Source: Paulownia fortunei
Lineage: Eukaryota > Streptophyta > Magnoliopsida > Lamiales > Paulowniaceae
DNA length: 64,000 bases
Reading direction: 5' to 3'
Assembly (NCBI GenBank): GCA_019321725.1
Contig: CM033121.1
Location: forward strand, 15,748,001-15,812,000
A model generated the notes under the pieces. The model was not told the origin of the DNA, searched no databases, and worked only from the letters and a program-made list of their open reading frames with translations. The stretch's first letter is position 1. Each line of letters opens with the position of its first letter. Below, piece by piece: positions 34,552-45,446 of the stretch. The translations under genes and the position numbers were made by a program.

Positions 34552-36840
34552 TGTAACACCCTTTAACCTAACTGCAGAGCCTAAACAAGCTGATACAGTT
34601 AAGTCAAGAAATGTTAATTTTTCATAATTACTAGAGTTATGGTTTTTAATAAAAGTTCCCATTTTTAGCTATAAGAGAAAGAACTTGAATCATTTTAAAC
34701 ACACCATATACATATATTAAAATTGAGTACATCTATTTACAAAACCAACAGAGACGCTTATTTAAAAATAAAACAGAGTTTTCAAAATAAACTACAAAAT
34801 AAGTCGAAGCCTGGCATATGAATAAATCTCTGTTCGGCCGCTCTAGAGACTCAGTCAACCTCTAAACTTGTACATTTCCACCTACATCACATGAATCTAT
34901 TGAGCTAAACGCTCAGTAAGATGAAACTAATGCAATAACAAATAACATATATGCACATCTCATAAATCATTAAATGCAATATTCTATTTAATAACTTTCA
35001 TTCATAAATCATTCTTTAGGGCCCTTGAAGTATGGTACCTAACTAATAGCGATAGACCATAGTTTTCGAAACCTGTTCATAATGATTGGTCAATAAGAGA
35101 ACTAATACGGGGTTTCCATACTTGGTCTTTCAACCTCAGGTATTAGCCGTATTCTATCTCATTCATTGTGGCTTTCCTATACCGGTTTTGCAACCTCAAG
35201 TATTTGCCACCGTTTGTTGGGTCCACCGGTCCCTCCCGCGTTCCTTGTCTACCCGACCATCAATCAAGGACCATACTTCCTTTTTAAAAACCTCATTATA
35301 TTCTTAATAGTGTCATGCTTCATGAACCATAAATGCATCAAACATTACATCAATTTGACAAATAATAACAATCACATTAAAACATGAACAACATTATATG
35401 ATTCTTGTGATACAGCAAATGAAAGCTTCAACTTACCTCAAGTCCACTTTATGGCAAGTGAAAAGACCAATCTCTTTGGATGATATGATGTGTTAAAGGC
35501 CTAACATAATCAAATCATGTACCATTTAATATCCTTTTTATAAATCATTTAGTCTATTCTAGTTAAAGTTCATATACACATTTCAATCTTTTGTAAATAA
35601 TTTCATATCAATTACATAACCTTAAAAACAATGCATACTCCATATTTTACTACTAATTCAAGACATTAAACATTAGGGAAGCCATTAAATAACTAATAAT
35701 TCAAACATAATTATTAGGGCAGCCCCTAAAACATGAACACAATCTAAATAAAAATGACGTAAACTTGATTCTAACTTAAATTGATTCTAACCTTCAATTA
35801 AGCAAACTAATTGCTATTGTTCACAATCATTTGTAGGCACCTTCAAACACAATATAAGCATTACAAAATCAATAGAAACAAGTAAATTAAACAATTTCAC
35901 AAGGCTATCAATTTTGCTAAAAACTAGCTTAATTAACTTAGTTTTGGCTTCAAGTGTAACTTACTTAAGTTTTCAATCATACAAAAACATACTAAAACAT
36001 TTAACCATCCAAGATACTACAAATTCATCATAAGAAAAATTGAAAAAGAATATACCTTGATTAAGTTGGAATTAACCTTTAAAATCAACGGTTTTCAAGC
36101 TTAAAAAGGGTGGAACTTGTTCTAGTTTGTGTTCTATGAATTCCTATGGATTAAATTCAATTTTTGTGAGTATGAGAGTGTAGAAATTTGGGAGAAACTT
36201 AGGAGAATAAGGGCTGGTCATTTTTTAGGTGCTTCCACAAGAAATATGGATGAAAATGATTTCTTTAACTTTTCAAAGAGAGGTAAGTGGAGGGTGATGA
36301 TTGGTTGCATCATGCTTGGTATCTTCTCATGCCAAAAGCCACGTTCATGGGCTAAGGAGATGACAAAAATTGATGCTTTGGTGTTATAATCAAGTGCAAT
36401 GCGGTTTAGAATGGTTTTATGCAACCTAGTCAACCAACCAATCAAATTACACAATTTTGCATACTTTTAGTTCTTAGTCAAATGTAATATATTTCAAGTA
36501 AATATTTAGGCAATTAATCACTTTAGCATATAACTAGTATGGAGCAATATAAATAATTCATTTCATGGCCATTCAACATATCAATCTTTCTTAATTGAGA
36601 TACCGAGCTTTTTACTACAAAAAGGCACTTAAGAAATATGTTAAATCAAGAAACAAAAGTTTGATCTTATATTTCATGTACTAATGCATGTTAAAGCATA
36701 ACTAGAGCATATAATAATAATTATTCAAATTCGTGCAATCATGCTATTTGTATGCCATAATTCAATAATACACAGTGATTAGATGCACATTCATCCAAGA
36801 TGCTTATTATTGGCTATGTAGGAGAGAATTGAGCATTACA
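34552..36840 (-). repeat. 5' LTR of G2
   Basis: 2,289 bp, bounded by TGTAACACC (left) and CATTACA (right) in plus-strand reading. It is the partner of 18275-20547. Confidence 0.92.
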
Positions 36841-36845
36841 GCTTG
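36841..36845. repeat. Target-site duplication of G2 (right)
   Basis: GCTTG, the partner of 18270-18274. Confidence 0.92.
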
Positions 36846-37561
36846 ACTCGATGATGAACAATTAGAAAGCCCCATGTCTAATTTCCATCCAACCTTGGCC
36901 AAGGATTTTAGAGTTAAGTGTAGTGGAAAACATAAGAGATTCACCAATTCATCTAGATAGGTGATGGATCCTTTATTGACCACTCATTAACCTCCATACA
37001 TGAAGATGTTACATCCAACGTAAACCACTTGTGATTGTCATGCAATCAAAAAATACATCAAGGTACAACATATCATGCACAAGTTTACCATGGTACCTCA
37101 ATCCAATGACTAATTCTTACACTATTATAACGAGAAAACTCCTATTCAACAATAGAATATTTCCAATTGAAAATTTCCATGTGGGGTAGTTAAGTGTATT
37201 TATTCCCAAACAAGCACTTGCATACATGTACTAGTATCACTACACCAATGCCCGTGGAATAAGGCATTCTCTTTTCAAGTCTGCTTCGTATGTGCAAGCC
37301 TCAGCGGGATCAATGATGTCCCATCCATTGATCCTTGACTTGGAATATTTTAAAACCACAACCTTAGAGGTGTATTCCATTATCGTCATCTTATGCGCGA
37401 CCACGCCCCATAGCTATGTGTGATCTAAGGATTTTATCTAATTCTTATAATAAATTGAAGATGAAGATTTCCATTTCAATGATAATAATATGAATAAGAC
37501 TGATTCACAAGAGTATAAGGACAACCAGATCAATTGGCTCTCACTGAGTATTACTCTAACA
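36841..37561 (-). repeat. Copia C-type LTR piece, right of G2
   Basis: On the minus strand this is the beginning of a copia LTR: it starts TGTTAGAGTAATAC at 37561 and runs left to the G2 insertion, aligning with the B1 LTR from 7834. Together with 18194-18274 it covers only about the first 810 bases of the LTR. Confidence 0.85.
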
Positions 37562-38035
37562 ATAAATAGGAGTATTTTGGCTTACTTCAGTTAGGGCTCA
37601 TTTGATGCACAGGATAGGCCTTGATAGATATCTGAAGCACCCTAATTTATTTTTTGGTTCATAACCCATGACCTTGGAAAAGAGCAAGATTCGTTACCCT
37701 TTTAAGGCCAAAGTTGGTTTTGTATCACACCTCTTGGGTGTGATACCTAATCCAAGCAAAAAGTGTCTCTCCTACACTAACTTTTGGATGTACAAAAATG
37801 CCCTTTACATATAAATGCACTTTGAAACATTAACTTGTCTCATACTCCATTCTACATTTCTCCCCACCAAGACTCCCACCTAACCAACTTTAAAATTTGA
37901 TGAATGCATGAAGACTCGTGGAATATCTTAGCTTGTTAATAAAGTTTTTTGTTGCTTCTTGGTTCTTAGGTTTTATTCTTCTTTTAGGGTGATTTAATAG
38001 TGAGTTTTCTCCCATTTCTTGTTCTTCTAATGTTG
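37562..38035. other. Unassigned sequence between LTR pieces
   Basis: About 475 bp with no match elsewhere in the window and no convincing reading frame. If the inversion described below is right, it is the original 5' flank of copia element C and may be older host DNA. Confidence 0.45.
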
Positions 38036-40083
38036 TTACTTGCATGGTACTCGTAATTGGAATAAATTCGCATATTTACCTAAGGCTAGGAGTCATGATG
38101 CACTGCTAGGTGCTTCCCATGACTTGTGGGTTCTTGGAATTAATGTGTTAATTCCAAGATGATTAATTAATTGGACTAATTAATTAGAATAAATAATTGT
38201 TCAACTAATTCATAAGAGTTATAAGTCCACGTCTAGCTTAGAGTGAACCTAAGAGGTCACACACTAAGTTGAAAAGAGTACACTTCTAATTAGATAAATA
38301 TGTACCTTTTCATTTTTATGATATTAATTAGTTTAGAAAGTTATGGGAACCTCCCACAAACACTTGCTTTTACAAAACATAGGTGTATGATTAAGTTCTT
38401 CCTTCAAGCATAAAATTACATAATGCTCTCCAAAAATATCCAAATCCACACTACTAAACATAATAAAAAAAATCACAAAGGGGTTAAAATTTTGAAATAC
38501 ACATGGCTTATGTAACAACATATAATAACTTGTCAGAAACCCACCTCATAAAATATGGCGGTCCTTCTGTCATCTAATCTCCCGATAGAGCCCAAGGAAA
38601 ACCCCAATAGCTCAATAACTATGTATCCATTCCTAGTAGCTTGACTCGATGATGAACAATTAGAAAGCCCCATGTCTAATTTCCATCCAACCTTGGCCAA
38701 GGATTTTAGAGTTAAGTGTAGTGGAACACATAGGAGATTCACCTATTCATCTAGATAGGTGACAGATCCTTTGTTGGCCACTCATTAACCTCCATACATG
38801 AAGATGTTACATCCAACATAAACCCCTCGTGATTGTCATACAATCAGAAAATACATCAAGGTACAACATATCATTCACATAGAACATATCCATGGGTTGG
38901 ATCAAATTAATTAACAGAGATTAATTAATTTGGGGCTCAAAATTGATTTAAGGAGTTAAATCAATTTATCTAATTAAATAATATAATTGGACCTAATAAG
39001 ATTACGGAGCTCATGTGGAGCTAATTAATTAATTGACATGATCAATTAATTAAGTAGGGTATAAATTAATTTAAAGAGTTAAATTAATTTATCCAATTAA
39101 ATAATATGGTTATTTAGTTGGACCTAATATGATTAGGAGCCCTATATATGATCAAGTTAATTAATTGATATGATTAATTAATTAAATTGGTCATATAAAA
39201 TAATAGAATTATTTAATAGGTTCTAATATGATTAGAAAGCCCAAGTGGAACTAATTAATTAAGTTGGGCTTATTTAAATAATGAAAATTAATTAATTGAA
39301 CTTAATGAATTTAATTAAAGTCCAAGCCCAAGCTAATGGGCTCGTAGGAAGCCTATTAGAAAGTTTAATTACAAGAATTAAACTTATCTTAGAGTTTGAT
39401 GGAAAGAAGGAATCAAGTAAGGAAAGGAGCATGTGGAAACCTAGTGGACTAGATTGGAGGAGTCCTATAAGAGTAATCCCCTTATGGCCGGTTTTTAGAG
39501 CTCTCTAGGAGAGAGAAATCAGCCAACAACATGACACAAAAACCGCCTCCCTTCTCTTCCTTCTTTATTCTTTTCTTACATAAAAAAGGTTTTGCCTTTT
39601 TATCATGGTTCAATTCTTCTATTCACTAGTTAAATTAAGAATTGAACTCCACATATTCTAGAGAGAAGAGAGAAGAAGGCCTTTTGAATCTACTAGCATA
39701 GATTCATTTGGTGTAGAAATTTGTAACGTGTGGATATGCTTAGAGGGGTAACACTTGGGACTCTAAGCGAATCATTTCCAACAAGAGGGGTTTGGGCTTA
39801 AGATTTACAAAAGTAGTTCGTGGAGGGATTCAAGATTCACGAAGGAGTTCGTGGAAAGAAAATGATTTGAATCATTTCTTGGATCTTCAACAATCGGAAT
39901 GCAAATTAAGATAAAGGTTTTTGAAACTTTCTTGCTTTAAGTATCAAAAAATACACAACTGAGTAATCACGAAAGGGTTCCAGGATTTATTTTTAATTAC
40001 ATGTGATGTAATGTTTGTTTTCATTATTGAAATTTTTTAAATTCCACTGCATATACGCTTCCCGGGTCTGCACAAACCCAACA
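38036..40083 (+). repeat. 5' LTR of copia C, without its first 810 bp
   Basis: It begins TACTTGCATGGTAC (B1 LTR around 8649) and ends AACCCAACA. The stretch 38293-38879 is an insertion. The part 38890-39300 is TTAATTAA-rich. It differs clearly from the B1 LTR, so it belongs to another subfamily or is old. Confidence 0.85.
38293..38879. repeat. Second copy of segment X plus LTR piece, inserted in LTR C
   Basis: About 587 bp match 17930-18274 joined to 36846-37078, as if G2 had never inserted. It holds segment X (to about 38555) followed by minus-strand copia LTR. Because it crosses the G2 insertion point without interruption (TAGTAGCTTGACTCG), it shows the empty site with one GCTTG. It is a direct duplicate, placed within the plus-strand LTR of element C. 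Confidence 0.88.
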
Positions 40084-40084
40084 G

Positions 40085-40096
40085 TGGTATCAGAGC
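40085..40096 (+). other. Primer-binding site of copia C
   Basis: TGGTATCAGAGC, one base after the LTR. Confidence 0.92.
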
Positions 40097-40509
40097 TAAG
40101 GTTCGTGTGCTTTTGATACTTTTCGATTATGCTTATTTAATATATGTGATAAATTAAATATTTATATGTGATTGCTTTTGAATCAATAAATTTCTTTATT
40201 TGGGATTAATTTTATTGAACATTTTAATTGTTAAAATGTTTAAAGAAATGAGATGAATTATGAAATTGAATTTCTTGATTCAAGAATTTCAAGAATTGTG
40301 AAATCTTGAATTTCTTGATCCAAGAATTTCAAAATTTGTGAAATCTTGAATTTCTTGAAATGTGTAAGAAATAAAACAATCAAAAAAGTTAATTTCTTGA
40401 TCAAGAAAATTAGTTTTTTTTATCAAGTTTTCAAGATTTCTTGAAACTAAGAAATCTAGATTTTGCAAAAACCTTGAATTATTGGACAACACATAAAAAA
40501 AAATACAGT

Positions 40510-40690
40510 TGCCGACCACCCATGTGTGACATCGGTAGGCTGTCGGCTAACCAGTGCTGAGTTTCCAATTAGGCAGCAGGCCGACAGAACTCCCGGCATT
40601 GGAGCGCCATGGAGCCTGTCATGCACTAGAAGTGCATGCACTTAGCCACTCGATGGGAGGGCGCCCAGCCACCCGACGGGTAGCATCCTT
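40510..40690 (+). repeat. GC-rich tract in copia C leader
   Basis: Degenerate counterpart of the B1 array (words such as GCCGACCACCC, TGTGACATCGG and CCACCCGACGGG). It is shorter and more eroded, with many CG positions changed. Confidence 0.7.
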
Positions 40691-42059
40691 GGCTGCTATC
40701 CCCGTCCTGTCTCATTATATAATTGTTACGTGAAATTTATGTTTTTTTGTTTTAAAATTAAATTTTAATTTTTGAAAAATTATTTTTCATAAAAAATTAA
40801 TTAATTTTTTTTAAATCCAAAATTTGAAAGAAATTACACATAACCTAATTAGTAAATTTTTACATGCTTTCAATATCATATGATGATTTATGTTAAGCAT
40901 GCTAGTTGGATGATCATGGAGCCTAGGCTTTTTAATTGAAATTAGGCCTGCGAGTCTTGCATTTCTCTAGTTTTTGTTCTTGATATGCTTCTACTTCGCT
41001 CCTATGTACCTCTCATTGGAATTGTTCCAAAGTTTCTTGTAGTTTTTAGCAAATGTAATAAGAGTAGAATTAGGAGGTGAGGTTAATCTTTCTGTAATTT
41101 GGCGGACATTACAATAAGATAGAATGAAGATAGAGAAAAAGTGAGGAATCAAGGCCCATGAATGTATAAGATACATTTATATAATAGATAGGTCTATTTG
41201 CATTTTAATTATCACCCTTAGATTGACTTTGATCAACTTTTGCTCGAATGGATCGCATAAGATTAAAGGCTCATGATCATCTATTTATTTTAGTATGTAT
41301 GTGATGTATGTTGTGTTTATTTAATGCTTCCTTATGACGCATGCTTTTCATCATTAGATACTGAATATTAAATAAACAAGATAAAAAATGATGAGATCTT
41401 GCATAATAAATCTAGTACGACCCTCACTTGAAAATATTTCAGTTGAGAACCATGATTAGTTCGATATGAAGCATAAATGGGCAATATTAGATGGGACCTA
41501 ATTATCCATGCCTTCCATCAGAAGTAGTGGCATGCCGATACGCTCCACATTTTTTCTGTTGGCCATGAGTACTAAGTATTGTGATGCCCATGGGGTGGAC
41601 TCGACTTTATCATTGGCCATGAGTCATGGGATATTTAGATTTTCCATCTACATGAATTTTTGATGGGTAATGCTTGATATTTAGTACCATATGGACTCAT
41701 AACATTAAAGTGTGTGGGAAGAGTTGAGGCAAAATAGTTTAACGGTTGCATGGGGATGCGATTGCTAATGCTGTTAATTAACTTTTAGTTTTTTCATATG
41801 GGCTCATAAATCAGGGTGTATGGCAAGGCTAATTGGACCTCAAGCCCACTAGGAAATTGAATTTCCCAAATTTTCATATAGAGGGTGATGGTATTTAAAT
41901 TAAATAGTGTGAGATATTTGTAATTTAAGACCAAATCATAAATGGATAGTAATAGAATGAATACTAAATTTTCTTTCTCACATAGGATAATAGCTATCGC
42001 TAGTAATTCTATTTAAGATAATCTAGATAAATAAACTAACTTACCAGCTTGATCTATCT
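40691..42059 (+). other. Non-coding leader of copia C
   Basis: AT-rich and alignable with 10740-12060 of B1; no gene seen. The direction and order match B1. Confidence 0.6.
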
Positions 42060-44889
42060 GAAAGGATAGATGTTTGTCACCATTATGGATATTTAGGGTA
42101 TATAAAGAGGAAACGCAATTATTGACTTACTTAATTGAATTAAAAGGAGTTCTAATTCAAGTTTACAATTTGTTAATATCAACCATTAAGGTTGATAGAT
42201 TTTTCTTGGGATTGGATACCAAATATGATTCCATCTCTGCAAAGGATTGTAGAGGATGACAAGAAAATAGAGACTGAGACAAAAGACGATCCTTATGATT
42301 GAGATTAAAGCAAGAGTTGCTTTATTGGCTATAAGAATAATCCACTTAACTCTAGATAGAATTAGGATAGCATTAGTTATTTGTCTTTGCTATATTGACA
42401 AATGAAATATACAATCCTGAAATTCCATGCTACATAACAAAGTAATATTAAAATTATATAATCAAAATAGTACATACCTATGGTAAGCTAGATTAGGTCA
42501 TATCTCTAAACAAAGAGTTCACAAGATGGCATATTTGCTGACCTTTTGGACTTGCATGAGATGCTGACTTGTAAATCTTATCTTAAGGGAAAGATGACCA
42601 AATCACCATTTGTGAGATAAATTGAGCAGACCACTCCTTTGGATTTGATCCAAAAGGACGTAAGCAGTCCACTAAGTGTTAGTACATAAGCGAACTATTC
42701 TTACTACATTAATCTAAGATCCTTTATAGGGTTCAAAGAATTTAGACATAAAGAAGAGAATTAAGCTGGCCAAAGTATTAAATTCATTGAAGTGGTCAAG
42801 GATGAGAATTCTAAGGTGGTAAGTTCTTTGATTATCTAATGAATAGTCAAATTCTCTCTTTAAGAGAATCTATGTTGAGTTTCACCTATTTTCTCCTTCA
42901 TTCTAGGAATTTACCCTAGAATCAATGATATTCTTATTAAGTAAGAATATTATTTGAGCCGGTGTCCAAAAGCATCATATGAGATATGATCCTTCACATA
43001 CATACCTAAGGGTATAAAGGGACCTGCTTTTTTAAATCGGTAAGTGGGTGATAAGTTAGATGAAAATCCAACTTATGCAAATTTTTGGGGTATCCAAAGA
43101 AATCTAATGGATACCATTTTTGTCATCCCTAAGGATAAAGGACTTTATTTTCTAGGGACACCGCCATCTTGAGAAGAAGGAATTTCTATTTGATATAAAT
43201 AACTAGATCATAGAACTTGATGGAGTTCAAGAACCATAGTTTGTCCCACAAATGGCAATGGTATATGAACAAATTACTAAAACTTCTAGTACACAACCTC
43301 CAAAAAAGATCTGAAAAGATCTCGAGGATACTTATATGATAAGAGCCTCTTGCTAGAGAGCAGTAAAGAGGATCTCCTTTTTGAATATTAATCCAACTGA
43401 GGAGTAATGATGCATGACATCAACTTAGGAAGATGACAAAATGCCATGTAATCAGAAATAGACTTCATGTACTCCAACAAGGTTTGACCTTGGTGGGCCC
43501 ATTGGGGTAAATGGTTCCCATTAGCTGCAATTGGGTCTACAAAATATAAAATTAGAGAACACAGAAGGTGGTGACCTATAAAGGCACAACTAGTAGAAAA
43601 AGGTTACACTCAAAGTTAAGACGTTGACTGTTGAGAACGCCATTTATCAGAGCCCATTCGGATCATGCTGGCTATATCTACGTATTGTAATTACTAAATG
43701 TGGCAAAGAGATGTGAAGACCGCCTTTCTCAATAGGGGTATTGAGAATGGGATATAAGTTAAGCGGCCTTAGGTTTCCATATCAAATAGAAGCAAGCAAA
43801 AGGTTTTCAAGCTTCAGAGATCTATTAAGGACTTAAAATAAATTTCTCGAATGGAATATTTGATTCGTTAAGTCAATCAAACAGTTTGATTTCCTTAGGA
43901 ATGCGAATGACCAAGCATGTATAAGAGGGTTAGTGGGAGCATGGTAATGATTGTTGTGTTTTACATTGATGACATTCTACTCATAGGGAAGATGTAGGAA
44001 TGTTGCGGTCAATTGAGACTCGTCATCTACAAGATTCTACAAAAGGAATTTAGGAGAAGCATCCTAGGGATTGGGGATTGAGATCTATGGAGATAGATCT
44101 GAAAGCATGCTTGGACTATCCTAAATTTAAGTACATAGATTAAATGCTAAAAAAGTTTAGTATGGAAGAATCCTAGAAGAGATTCTTTGCTTTTTGAGTT
44201 ATGGGATTTATCTATTGAAGTCCACATCCCCAAAGACTTTTGAAAGAAAGAGATTTGATATGCAAATCTATGTACAAGATTTGATATCAGAACTACTATG
44301 AGTGTTACAAGCAAATATTAGTCAATTTGATACGAAAGGCATTGGAAGACGTAGAGACGATCTTTAGTACTTGGGAAGTACTAAGGATGGCTTCTTAGAG
44401 TATGGTTATGGAGAATTGAACTATGATACTTCATCTAGTTTTTAGTCCAAAGTAGATGACCTGAAGTCTATCTCTAGATTCGTATTTATCCTAAACGGTA
44501 AGATGGTTAGCTGGAAAGAATTCCAAGCTTGTAATAACCGTGGATTCCACCACTGTGGTTGAATATATCGGTGCATGCAATGCTACAAAAAGAGACAGTT
44601 TGGATGGGGAACTTCATCCAAGTATTGGATGTAGTTCTAACAGTTGTTAATTGAGTACTGAAGTACTGGGATAATAACAGGGCTATTGCACAAGCAAAGA
44701 AGTTATGGTCTCATCAAAGGATTCAAGCCAAAATAGATTTGTGATACCATGATCCTGAAAATCGATGGTAGAGGCAACATCTTGGTGAAAATTGATGGAA
44801 AGATTTTCCTCAACAAAAAATATAGCCGACATAGTATTTAAAGCACATCTTGGGGAAGATGGGCCTTAATACAAGGGCAATTATCTCTA
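42060..44889 (+). pseudogene. gag-pol remnants of copia C
   Basis: The pieces are in the same order as in B1: zinc-knuckle relic near 42075, integrase entry (MTKSPFV) near 42593-42613, the GCTGCAATTGGGTCTAC block of reverse transcriptase near 43530, and YIDDILLI near 43962-43985. RNase H scraps lie near 44540-44700. Dense stops and indels are present. Similarity to B1 is easier to see at DNA level than in protein. Confidence 0.72.
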
Positions 44890-44904
44890 GAGCAAGTAGG
44901 AGAT
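44890..44904 (+). other. Polypurine tract of copia C
   Basis: GAGCAAGTAGGAGAT, matching the tracts of A and B1 with small changes. Confidence 0.75.
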
Positions 44905-45242
44905 TATTAGAGTAATGTTCGATGAGCCAATTAATCTGGTCGTCTTTATACAATTGTGAATCTATCTTATTCATATTATTATCATTGAAATGAAAAACTT
45001 TATCTTAAATTCATTATAAGAACTAGATAAAATCCTTAGATCACATAAAGCTATGGGGCGTGGTTGCATATAAGATGGTGATTATGGAATACGCCTATAA
45101 GGTTGTGGTCTCAAAATATTCCAAGTTAAGGATCAATAAGATAGGAGATCATTAATCCCACTGAGGCTTGCACAAATGATGTAGGATCGAAGGGAGAATG
45201 CCTCATTCCATGGGCATTGGTGTGATAACACTAGTGCATGTA
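44905..45242 (+). repeat. 3' LTR of copia C, first 340 bp only
   Basis: It starts TATTAGAGTAATG and follows the B1 LTR to CTAGTGCATGTATG, where a Tekay LTR end in the opposite orientation replaces it. Confidence 0.82.
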
Positions 45243-45446
45243 TGTAATAGCCCCACCACTAAATATAGATATTGATACAACAACAATTTTGACAAGGTAG
45301 CACATGTGTGTACATATGTATATATATATATATAATTATTTTGTCAACTGTAGCACTTTAAAAAATAATAAAAGTGTTTTCTTACATATAACCCTATATA
45401 TAGAAAAATCACCGTTTATATAAAAATACAACACCCATCATAGTCA
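45243..45446 (-). repeat. Tekay LTR end fragment
   Basis: On the minus strand this matches the last 200 bp of the solo LTR at 54339 (GCTACCTTGTCAAAA, ATATCTATATTTAGTGGT), ending in GGGGCTATTACA. It includes a TATA-like TATATAAACGGTG. It begins exactly at the LTR terminus, so this edge is a true element end. Confidence 0.78.

Larger units (their letters stand above)
18275..36840 (-). mobile_element. Ty3/gypsy element G2 (Tekay type), interrupted by copia A
   Basis: On the minus strand this element reads 5' LTR (34552-36840), primer site, gag, pol, polypurine tract, 3' LTR (18275-20547). Both outer ends carry TGTAA...TTACA termini and the perfect 5-bp duplication GCTTG. Copia A (20591-30181) sits inside the end of pol. 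Without it the element is about 9.0 kb. The chromodomain region was deleted at the junction, and gag and pol carry stops, so it is inactive. Confidence 0.92.
38036..45242 (+). mobile_element. Copia element C, decayed and rearranged
   Basis: This is the same family as B1. The 5' LTR begins only at LTR position about 815 and contains a 587-bp foreign insert. The internal region carries a primer site, a GC-rich leader tract and gag-pol scraps in the same order as B1. The 3' LTR is cut after about 340 bp. No reading frame of useful length remains. Confidence 0.85.

Noticed and set aside
36129..36389. 86-codon open frame
   Set aside because: It lies inside the G2 5' LTR, and the counterpart in the 3' LTR (about 19835-20095) is not kept open.
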